A stretch of DNA of 36,266 nt from assembly GCA_018970785.1 (NCBI GenBank), contig JAGWVR010000030.1, positions 1-36,266 of the forward strand. Reading direction: 5' to 3'. The DNA comes from Planctomycetota bacterium (GTDB lineage: Bacteria; Planctomycetota; Planctomycetia; Pirellulales; UBA1268). The position numbers and the translations under genes were made by a program. Shown one piece after another: positions 15,921-22,608 of this stretch. The first letter of the stretch is position 1; every line of letters starts with the position of its first letter. The notes under the pieces are model-generated. The model saw only the letters and a list, made by a program, of their open reading frames with translations, did no database searches and was not told the origin of the DNA.

Positions 15921-16688
15921 GTGGGTGGCACCGCAGTCAACCAGCGGCAGCGCTTGCCCGGCCTGTGCGTGACCGGCACCGACACCGGCGTCGGCAAGAC
16001 CGCCGTCGCCGTCGCGTTGGTCCGCCGGCTGGCCGCGTGTGGGGTGCCTGTCGGCGTGTACAAGCCGGTTGCCAGCGGCACCTCGGCCGACGATCCGCAC
16101 GGCGATCCGCGGCGCTTGTGGGAGGCGGCTGGCCGACCGTTGGGCGTGGCCGCGGTCTGCCCGCAGGTGTTTCGAGCCGCCGTCGCACCCGCCGAGGCTG
16201 CCCGGGCCGAGGGGCGTGCCGTCGACGACGCGCTCTTGCGGTCGGGGGTCGACGTCTGGCGCCGGGTGAGTGACGTGGTCGTCGTCGAGGGGGCCGGCGG
16301 GCTCTGCTCGCCGCTGTCCGACGCGACGCTCGTCGCCGACGTGGCGCGCGAGCTCGGCCATCCGGTGGTGATCGTCGACGATTCCCGCCTCGGCTGCATC
16401 GGGCGCACGCTGGCGACCGTCCACGCGGCGCGCGCCTTTGGGCTGGTCGTCGCCGCGGTCGTGCTCTCGGACGTCACGCCGCCGCCGGCGGGAGATGCTC
16501 GGGCCGCGGCGGTCGACGACCCCCGACGGATCGCTGCGGCCGCCAGGGAATTCCTCGCCGCCCGGCTGGCGCCGCTGCCCGTGCTCAGGCTGGCGCACGG
16601 GGCCGCGGCGATCGAGCCGGAGATCGACTGGCTGGCGCTGTGCCGGCTGGCGCCGGTGCCGACGGACAGCGCCGGCGGGCAGCGGTAG
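15921..16688 (+). CDS. bioD: dethiobiotin synthetase
   Basis: This 255-residue protein is BioD, which closes the ureido ring of dethiobiotin from 7,8-diaminononanoate, CO2 and ATP. It has the P-loop LCVTGTDTGVGKTAVAVAL (residues 13-31), VYKPVASG with the substrate-binding Lys, VVVVEGAGGLCSPLSD with the acidic metal-binding Glu, and VIVDDSRLGCIGRTLATVHAA. GTG 15921 was chosen because GGGAGG lies eight bases upstream and the protein then has family length; the ORF is open further upstream. Other biotin genes are absent, so it stands alone. A CTCCGG-CCG-CCGGAG hairpin (16690-16704) follows the stop codon directly and may end the message. Confidence 0.96.
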   Translation: MGGTAVNQRQRLPGLCVTGTDTGVGKTAVAVALVRRLAACGVPVGVYKPVASGTSADDPHGDPRRLWEAAGRPLGVAAVCPQVFRAAVAPAEAARAEGRAVDDALLRSGVDVWRRVSDVVVVEGAGGLCSPLSDATLVADVARELGHPVVIVDDSRLGCIGRTLATVHAARAFGLVVAAVVLSDVTPPPAGDARAAAVDDPRRIAAAAREFLAARLAPLPVLRLAHGAAAIEPEIDWLALCRLAPVPTDSAGGQR

Positions 16689-16861
16689 CCTCCGGCCGCC
16701 GGAGCGCCCGGGAGGCACACCCACCCCTCACGGTCCGGCGCGCCGTTGGTGTCGGTCCGGTGTCTCGTGAGCACCGCTCCTCGCCGCGTCGGTGTGGCGG
16801 CGGGGCGGGACGGGTACCATGAGGGTGGTGTCGTGGGGGTCGTGCCGTGAGGGGGTGGATC

Positions 16862-18151
16862 ATGCTGCAGGGGTGCCAGGCGTTGGGAGAGCGGTGGAAT
16901 GCGGCGCTGCGGGCCGCGGCGGCCTGCGGGTTGGCGGGCGCCATGCTTGCCGCGCCCGCCCAGGATCTCGCCGCCTCCGGCCGCTGGCAGCAGTGGCGCG
17001 GCCCGGCGCGCGACGGCTTCGTCGCCGGCGCGACCTGGCCGGACGGGCTGTCGGCGGACCGTCTCGTGAAGTCGTGGCGCGTCGAGCTCGGCCCGAGCTA
17101 CTCAGGTCCGGTGATCGACGGCGACCTCGTGTTCGTCACCGAGACCAAGGACAAGAAGACCGAGCACGTCCGGGCCCTCGACCGCAAGACCGGCAAGCCG
17201 GTCTGGGAGGCGTCGTGGGAGGGGGCGATGACCGTCCCGTTTTTCGCGATCTCCAACGGCTCGTGGATCCGTTCCACCCCGGCCGTCGACGAAGGGCGGC
17301 TGTACGTCGCCGGGATGCGCGACATGCTCGTCTGCCTCGACGCCGCCACCGGCAAGGAGCTGTGGCGGAAGGACTTCATGAAGGAGTTCGACAGCCCGCT
17401 GCCGGCGTTCGGCTTCGTCTCCAGCCCCCTGATCGTGGGTGACCATGTCTTCGTCCAGGCCGGGTCGGGGTTCGTGAAGCTCGAGAAGGCCACCGGGAAG
17501 GTGGTGTGGCGCGTCCTCGCCGACGCCGGCGGGATGTCGGGGAGCGCCTTTTCCTCACCGTTTGTCGCCACGCTCGACGGCGTGCCGCAGATCCTCGTGC
17601 AGGCGCGGGAGTTCCTCGCCGGCATCGATCCCGAGTCGGGAAAGGTGCTGTGGCAGACACCGGTCGAGGCGTTCCGCGGGATGAACATCGTCACCCCGAC
17701 GGTGAGCGACGGGCGGATCTTCACCACCACGTATGGCGGTGGGTCGTTCCTGTTCGCGCTCGGCACGCCGGCGGCCGACGGGCCGCGGTCGGTCGAGACG
17801 GTGTGGCGCAACAAGGTGCAGGGCTACATGTCGAGCCCGATCGTCCTCGGCGGCCACGCCTACGTCCACCTCCGCAACCAGCGTTTCGCCTGCCTCGACC
17901 TGGCGACCGGCAAGGAGGATTGGATCACCACGCCGTTCGGCCGCTACTGGAGCATGGTCGCGCAGGGCGACAGGATCCTCGCGCTCGACGAGACCGGCGA
18001 CGTGCGCCTGATCCGCGCCACGCCGGAGAAGTACGAGCAGCTCGGTGAGGCGAAGGTCGCCGAGCGCGAGAGCTGGGCCCACCTCGCCGTCGAGGGGGGC
18101 ACCGTCTACGTGCGCGATCTCGAGGGGGTCACGGCCTACGAATGGAAGTGA
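16862..18151 (+). CDS. exported PQQ-like beta-propeller protein
   Basis: The 429-residue protein has a signal peptide (hydrophobic stretch ending near AAPAQ, about residue 34) and then WQQWRGPARDGFV, the planctomycete PQQ-like signature. At least six propeller blades follow with the typical pattern of DGDLVFVT or EGRLYVAG, then LDAATGKELWRKDF-type ends (for example LDRKTGKPVWEAS, LEKATGKVVWRVL, IDPESGKVLWQTP, LDLATGKEDWITT). Such proteins are periplasmic; many do not bind PQQ, and I see no paired cysteine ring. ATG 16862 has GAGGGGG six bases upstream; GTG 16847 is the alternative. It overlaps galT tail to tail by 23 bases. The ligand or partner is unknown. Confidence 0.88.
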   Translation: MLQGCQALGERWNAALRAAAACGLAGAMLAAPAQDLAASGRWQQWRGPARDGFVAGATWPDGLSADRLVKSWRVELGPSYSGPVIDGDLVFVTETKDKKTEHVRALDRKTGKPVWEASWEGAMTVPFFAISNGSWIRSTPAVDEGRLYVAGMRDMLVCLDAATGKELWRKDFMKEFDSPLPAFGFVSSPLIVGDHVFVQAGSGFVKLEKATGKVVWRVLADAGGMSGSAFSSPFVATLDGVPQILVQAREFLAGIDPESGKVLWQTPVEAFRGMNIVTPTVSDGRIFTTTYGGGSFLFALGTPAADGPRSVETVWRNKVQGYMSSPIVLGGHAYVHLRNQRFACLDLATGKEDWITTPFGRYWSMVAQGDRILALDETGDVRLIRATPEKYEQLGEAKVAERESWAHLAVEGGTVYVRDLEGVTAYEWK

Positions 18152-19100
18152 GCCGCCGGGCCGATTCGGCGGCGCCGACGGTGGTGATGTGGCAGCCGGT
18201 CGCCAGCTCGAAGCCGGCGATCCCGGAGAGACGCGGCAGGATCTCGAGGTGCCAGTGCCACCCGGGCGGCGCGGCGCCGACGAGCGGCGCCTGGTGGAGC
18301 CACCAGTTGTAGTCGGCGCCGGGCGCGAGGGTGCGGATCCGGCCGACGACATCGCGCGTCAGGTCGGCAAGCGCCCCCGCCGCGTCCGCGTCGGCGTGGA
18401 ACCACGGCTGCGGCGCGCGGGGCACGATCCAGACCTCGTAGGGCTGCCGGGGGGCGCGGGGCACAAGCGCGACCAGTCCACCGGCGGCGGCGACCACGCG
18501 CTCCTCCGCGGCGGCCTCGTCCAGTTGGCGTGAGAACGGCGCGGCGGCGGCGCCGGTCAGTTCGGCGGCGACCACCGGGGGGATGAACCTGAGCCCGACC
18601 AGCTGGCTGTGGACATGCGCCAGCGACGCGCCGGCCGCGGGCCCCGAGTTCTTGAAGACCGTGGTCCAGGCGAGGTCGCCGCGGGCCGCCAGCGCCGCCA
18701 ACCGACGCCGGCAGGCCTCCCATGCCAGCCGCCACGCGGCCGGGGCGACGGTGAGGATGCAGGTGTCGTGGCGCGGCGACTCGACGAGCACCTCGTGGAC
18801 GCCGTGGGCGCGAGGTCCGGCGGCCGGCGACCGGTCGGACGCGGCGGGAAGGGCGTCGTCGCCGTCGGCGACGACCGGATAGCGGTTGGGGATGATCCGG
18901 GCGCTCCACGGCAGCGCCGCCGATTCCGGCAGCCGCGCCACTTCGCCGGGGGTGAGGTGTTCGTGGCCGGCGCAGAACGGACACGTCGCCAGTTCGGCGG
19001 AGCCGGGAACCTCGATCGGCCGTGCGGCGCGCCCCGGAGCGACGAACACCCTCCGCGGCACGGTGGCATCGTCGGCGAGGCAGGGTCGTTGGTCGGGCAT
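18129..19100 (-). CDS. galT: galactose-1-phosphate uridylyltransferase-like protein (GalT/HIT superfamily)
   Basis: This 323-residue protein has CPFCAGHEHLTP (40-51; C40-x2-C43 zinc-type pair), IIPNRYPVV (69-77), HEVLVESPRHD (102-112), and FKNSGPAAGASLAHVHSQLVGL (149-170), where H162-V-H164-S-Q166 corresponds to the catalytic HPHGQ of GalT, here with Val in place of Pro. The C-terminal half has NWWLHQAP and WHWHLEILPRLSGIAGFELATGCHI, as in the GalT C-terminal domain. GalT transfers UMP from UDP-glucose to galactose-1-phosphate through a uridylyl-histidine. ATG 19100 is the start. The rest of the Leloir pathway is not nearby, so a related hexose-1-phosphate nucleotidyl transfer is possible. 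Confidence 0.85.
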   Translation of the reverse strand: MPDQRPCLADDATVPRRVFVAPGRAARPIEVPGSAELATCPFCAGHEHLTPGEVARLPESAALPWSARIIPNRYPVVADGDDALPAASDRSPAAGPRAHGVHEVLVESPRHDTCILTVAPAAWRLAWEACRRRLAALAARGDLAWTTVFKNSGPAAGASLAHVHSQLVGLRFIPPVVAAELTGAAAAPFSRQLDEAAAEERVVAAAGGLVALVPRAPRQPYEVWIVPRAPQPWFHADADAAGALADLTRDVVGRIRTLAPGADYNWWLHQAPLVGAAPPGWHWHLEILPRLSGIAGFELATGCHITTVGAAESARRLTSIRRP

Positions 19101-19154
19101 CGGGTGTGTCACCGGGGATGGCCCGAGCACCGCGCCGGGGCGGTGGCGGGCGCG

Positions 19155-19183
19155 TTGAAGGAGGTGCCCGGCCTCCGTACACT
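19155..19183 (+). promoter_or_regulatory. sigma-70-like promoter of the peroxiredoxin gene
   Basis: TTGAAG (19155-19160) and TACACT (19178-19183) are separated by 17 bases, the ideal spacing, each matching the consensus at four of six positions. The spacer holds an inverted repeat GGAGG-N7-CCTCC (19160-19176) that could be a regulator site. The ATG lies 34 bases downstream of the -10 box. Confidence 0.5.
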
Positions 19184-19217
19184 CTCCGCCGCCCCGCCCG
19201 CTTCCGGAGACCGTCGC

Positions 19218-19748
19218 ATGCTCACCGTCGGTGATCCCTTCCCCGCCTTCACCGCCCCGGCCTGCGTCGGCACGGGGAAGGACGACATCAAGACCCTGTC
19301 GAACAAGGACTACGCCGGCCACTGGGTCGTGTACTTCTTCTACCCCAAGGACTTCACCTTCGTCTGCCCGACGGAGCTGGCGGAGTTCCACAAGCAACTC
19401 AAGGCGTTCGCCGACCGCGACACCGCGGTCGTCGGTGGCAGCACCGACAACGAGTATTCCCACCTCGCCTGGCGGCGCGCCCATCCCGACCTCGAAAAGC
19501 TCGGCTACCCCCTGCTGGCCGCGCAGAAGCTCGCCCCGGAGCTCGGGATCCTCGAGAAGACCGAGGGCTACTGCCTGCGGGCGACGTTCATCGTCGATCC
19601 CCACGGCATCATCCAGTGGGTCGACGTCAACCAGGGGCGGGTCGGGCGCAACGTCGCCGAGGTGCTCCGCGTCCTCGACGCGCTGCAGAGCGACGAGCTG
19701 TGCCCGTGCAATTGGAAGAAGGGCGACCCGTACGTGAAGGTGGGGTAG
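19218..19748 (+). CDS. 2-Cys peroxiredoxin (AhpC/Prx family)
   Basis: The 176-residue protein reduces hydrogen peroxide and organic peroxides in the cytosol. The peroxidatic cysteine is C50 in FYPKDFTFVCPTELAEF. TDNEYSHLAW, GILEKTEGYCLRATFIVDPHG and WVDVNQGRVGRNVAEVLRVLDALQ are standard Prx segments, and the resolving cysteine lies in ELCPCNWKKGD (C162; C164 is an extra one). The C-terminal YVKVG tail follows closely, as in AhpC-type, typical 2-Cys proteins. ATG 19218 follows GGAGA. The kinase gene starts on the next base after its TAG stop, so the two are probably co-translated. The electron donor is not encoded nearby. Confidence 0.93.
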   Translation: MLTVGDPFPAFTAPACVGTGKDDIKTLSNKDYAGHWVVYFFYPKDFTFVCPTELAEFHKQLKAFADRDTAVVGGSTDNEYSHLAWRRAHPDLEKLGYPLLAAQKLAPELGILEKTEGYCLRATFIVDPHGIIQWVDVNQGRVGRNVAEVLRVLDALQSDELCPCNWKKGDPYVKVG

Positions 19749-20150
19749 GTGCCCGCCGGCCAGGGGGGGCAGCGTCGGACCTGGCGGCGGAAGTTCGCCG
19801 ACGCCTTCCGGGGGTTGTCCCGCGGGATCCGCGGCCAGTCGAGTTTCGCCGTCCACCTTCCGGCGGCGGTCGCGGTCGTCGCCGCGGCGCTGATCCTCCG
19901 CGTGCCCCGCCGGGATCTGGCCGTGCTGGCCCTGGCGATCGGCGGCGTCCTCGTCGCCGAGCTGGTGAACTCGGCGATCGAGTCGCTGGCCCGGGCGCCG
20001 GGCGTGCCGCGCCACCCGCGGATCCGCGACGCCCTCGACATCGCCAGCGCCGCCGTCCTCGTCGCGGCGGGCACGGCGGTGGTGGTCGGCGGGCTGGTGT
20101 TCGGCCCGCCGTTGTGGCGGATCCTGGACAGCCTACCGGCAGGCCGCTGA
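19749..20150 (+). CDS. dgkA: diacylglycerol/undecaprenol kinase family membrane protein
   Basis: This 133-residue protein has three membrane helices (about residues 35-50, 56-76 and 98-118). The catalytic-type motif VLVAELVNSAIESLARAPG (67-85) matches the E-x-x-N-(T/S)-A-I-E signature of DgkA enzymes, followed by RDALDIASAAVLVAA, the counterpart of KDxAAGAVLL. These enzymes phosphorylate diacylglycerol or undecaprenol at the membrane. The start is GTG 19749, directly after the peroxiredoxin stop codon with no gap, so translation probably re-initiates. The DgkA family can be confused only with PAP2 fusions, which are absent. Whether the lipid is diacylglycerol or undecaprenol is not clear from sequence. 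Confidence 0.88.
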   Translation: MPAGQGGQRRTWRRKFADAFRGLSRGIRGQSSFAVHLPAAVAVVAAALILRVPRRDLAVLALAIGGVLVAELVNSAIESLARAPGVPRHPRIRDALDIASAAVLVAAGTAVVVGGLVFGPPLWRILDSLPAGR

Positions 20151-20255
20151 CCCGCCCCCGCGTCAGGTTGACCCTCGCGCGGCGCGGAGGCTACCGTGCC
20201 GCATCGCACGACCGCGTCCCGCGGCCGTCCCCCCGCTCTTCTCCGGAGATCCATC

Positions 20256-20954
20256 ATGCGCAAGCTCCTCGCAGAGTTCATCGGGACGTTCTGGCTGGTC
20301 CTCGGCGGCTGTGGCAGTGCCGTGCTCGCCGCCCAGTACGACGACCATCTCGGCATCGGATTTCTCGGCGTCGCGCTGGCGTTCGGGCTGACGGTGCTGA
20401 CGATGGCCGTCGCCATCGGTCACGTCTCGGGCTGCCACCTCAACCCGGCGGTCACGCTCGGCCTCGCCGTGAGCGGGCGGTTTCCCTGGAAGGACGTGAT
20501 CGGCTACTGGGCCGTCCAGACGCTCGGCGGCTGCTTCGGCGCCTTCGTGCTGTTCGTGATCGCCAACGGCCAGCCGGACTTCGAACTCGGCAATTTCGCC
20601 TGCAACGGCTTCGAGGACTACTCCCCGACCAAGTATTCCGCGGCGGCCTGCTTCGTGGCCGAGGTGGTGCTGACGGCGGTGTTCCTGTTCGTGATCCACG
20701 GCGCCACCGACAAGCAGTCGGGGTCGGTGATCGCCCCGATCGCCATCGGGCTGTGCCTGACGCTCATCCACCTGGTGAGCATCCCGGTCACGAATTGCTC
20801 CGTGAACCCCGCGCGGAGCACCGCCACGGCGCTGATCGCCGCTTCCTTCGGAAACGCGATCGCCTACCAGGTGTGGTTCTTCTGGCTGGCGCCCCTGATC
20901 GGCGGCGCGCTCGGCGGCCTCCTCTACCGGGTCGTCGACGAGGCCGAAGACTGA
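20256..20954 (+). CDS. aqpZ: aquaporin Z-like water channel
   Basis: The 232-residue protein has the six-helix MIP fold with both pore motifs, HLNPAVTLG (61-69) and SVNPARSTA (182-190). Position by position it follows E. coli AqpZ. The aromatic/arginine filter residues are Phe43, His172, Cys181 and Arg187, whereas AqpZ has Thr183 at the third place. F-H-C-R is the filter of strictly water-selective human AQP1, so water rather than glycerol transport is expected. ATG 20256 has GGAGA upstream. It is probably its own transcription unit; a 13-bp hairpin lies between it and the convergent PQQ-like gene. Confidence 0.95.
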   Translation: MRKLLAEFIGTFWLVLGGCGSAVLAAQYDDHLGIGFLGVALAFGLTVLTMAVAIGHVSGCHLNPAVTLGLAVSGRFPWKDVIGYWAVQTLGGCFGAFVLFVIANGQPDFELGNFACNGFEDYSPTKYSAAACFVAEVVLTAVFLFVIHGATDKQSGSVIAPIAIGLCLTLIHLVSIPVTNCSVNPARSTATALIAASFGNAIAYQVWFFWLAPLIGGALGGLLYRVVDEAED

Positions 20955-20966
20955 GCGGCGCCCGCG

Positions 20967-20997
20967 GGCCGGCCGGTCGTTTCCCGACCGGCCGGCC
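20967..20997. terminator. 13-bp hairpin between convergent genes
   Basis: GGCCGGCCGGTCG (20967-20979) and CGACCGGCCGGCC (20985-20997) pair perfectly around TTTCC. It lies 12 bases after the aquaporin stop and 8 before the end of the minus-strand gene, so it can work in both directions; there is no clear T-run. Confidence 0.6.
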
Positions 20998-21005
20998 GGC
21001 GACGT

Positions 21006-22304
21006 TCACTTCCGGCGCAGGTCGTAGCAGAGGATCGCGTCCCCCTCGCGCAGGTAGAGCAGCCCGTCGACGATCACCGCGTGCGACCAGCTCGGCCGGT
21101 CGCCGCTGTCGGGGATCTTGAAGGCGCTGACCTCGCGGTAGGCCTGCGGGTCGGCCTTCACCAGGGCGAGCGTGCCGTCGGAGTAGCGGACGTAGATGTG
21201 GCCGTCGGCGGCGACGACGCTCGCCGAATTCTTGCCGCTGCCGCGCTCCTTCCAGGCGACTTCGCCGGTCAAAAGGTTGGCGCAGAACGGGATCCCGCGG
21301 TCGTCGGAGTCGCCGTACAGGTGGTCGCCGACGAGCACGATCCCGCCGTGCTTGTTGGCCAGGTCCTGCTTGAGTCCGTAGACCTCCTCGACCTTCACCG
21401 TGCCGTCGGCCTGCGGCACCTGCTTGAGCAGCGCCCCGCCGCGCTTGTAGCCGGCCGAGAAGAACACCAGATCCCCGCGGACGATCGGCGTCGGGATGAC
21501 GGCCGTCGTCTGGTCGATCGGGTAGGTCCACAGCAGCGTGCCGGAGGCGGCGTCGACGCCGAGGGCGCCGCTGGCGGTGGTCTGGACGTAGATCCGCCTG
21601 CCGCCGACCTCGGCGACCACGATCGAGGCGTGGCCCGCGCCGCGGTCGCCCGGCAGTGAGCAGGTCCAGATCGGCGTGCCGGTCTTCTTGTCGAGGGCGA
21701 CGATCGTCGCCTTCTCGCCGCCGGGGGTGCAGACGAGCCGGTCGCCGTCGATCAGCACCGACTCGCTGTAGCCCCAGCTGTCCCCCTTTTTGCCGCCGAA
21801 CTGCTCCTTGAGGTTGACGCGGAACAGTTCCTTGCCGTCGGCGGTCTGGCAGGCGACCAGTTCGCCGAACGGCGTGACCACGTAGACGCGGTCGCCGTCG
21901 ACCGTCGGCGTGCTCCGCGAGCTCTGCCAGGTGGCCTGCCCCTCGGTCCACGGTTTGCCGGTCTTCGTCCGCCACAGCGCCTTGCCGGTCGCGCGCTCGA
22001 AGCAGGTGAGGTATTCGTCGGCGTCGCCGGGCGTCGTCGAGAGGCCGTCGCCGAGGGTGTAGATCCGGTCGCCGGCGATCGCCGGGCTGGCGTAGCCGCG
22101 CCCCGCTCCGGCGCTCTTCCACACCAGTGGCGGACCCCCTTCGGGCCACGACTGGAGCAGGCCGCCGCAGGTCGCCACGCCGCTGCGGGCCGGGCCGCGG
22201 AACGTCGGCCAGTCGTCGCCCCGGGCGGCGAGGGACAGGCCGGCGAGCAGGCCGGCGCAAAGGGGGGCGACGGTGACGAACTGCCGGTGGCGGGGGCACG
22301 CCAT
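21006..22304 (-). CDS. exported PQQ-like beta-propeller protein
   Basis: This 432-residue protein has a signal peptide (MACPRHRQFVTVAPLCAGLL, cleaved near LAARGD), then WPTFRGPARSGVA, the planctomycete signature, and repeated blades such as CFERATGKALWRTKTG, ACQTADGKELFRVNL, ALDKKTGTPIWTCSL, VDAASGTLLWTYPI and ANLLTGEVAWKERG. The ends of the last blades contain HIYVRYSDGTLALVK and LLYLREGDAILCYDLRRK. It is predicted periplasmic and may act as a scaffold or a sugar- or metal-binding sensor; no dehydrogenase residues were identified. It is a different sequence from the other PQQ-like protein in the window. ATG 22304 sits behind a G-rich segment. Confidence 0.87.
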   Translation of the reverse strand: MACPRHRQFVTVAPLCAGLLAGLSLAARGDDWPTFRGPARSGVATCGGLLQSWPEGGPPLVWKSAGAGRGYASPAIAGDRIYTLGDGLSTTPGDADEYLTCFERATGKALWRTKTGKPWTEGQATWQSSRSTPTVDGDRVYVVTPFGELVACQTADGKELFRVNLKEQFGGKKGDSWGYSESVLIDGDRLVCTPGGEKATIVALDKKTGTPIWTCSLPGDRGAGHASIVVAEVGGRRIYVQTTASGALGVDAASGTLLWTYPIDQTTAVIPTPIVRGDLVFFSAGYKRGGALLKQVPQADGTVKVEEVYGLKQDLANKHGGIVLVGDHLYGDSDDRGIPFCANLLTGEVAWKERGSGKNSASVVAADGHIYVRYSDGTLALVKADPQAYREVSAFKIPDSGDRPSWSHAVIVDGLLYLREGDAILCYDLRRK

Positions 22305-22608
22305 GGTGCGGGGCTCCGAGAAATGGGGATCAAACGGCCGCGCCGGTGGCGGCACGCGAGGGGCGCGGCCAGCGGCGAGCCTAGGACGGTGGCCGAGCGA
22401 CGGTCAACTGGCCCGGGAAGACCGGGTGGGGTGCAGTTCGGTGCCGCGCCGGGAGGCGCCCGTCGCCCGACGTCGGCCGAGGAGCCCGCTCGCGCCCCCG
22501 CGGTTCCCCTTGCCCGCTGCCGCATCCGGCGGGAGACTCGCCAGTTAGGGCGCCGGACCGGACGGACCGGTCGCGGCGCGGGGATGGGCGTGAACGGGGG
22601 GATGACTC
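22305..22608. other. divergent intergenic region
   Basis: About 300 bases separate the PQQ-like gene (minus) and the two-hydrolase gene (plus). It should carry both promoters. I see no confident -35/-10 pair, operator or hairpin with a T-run. Confidence 0.4.
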
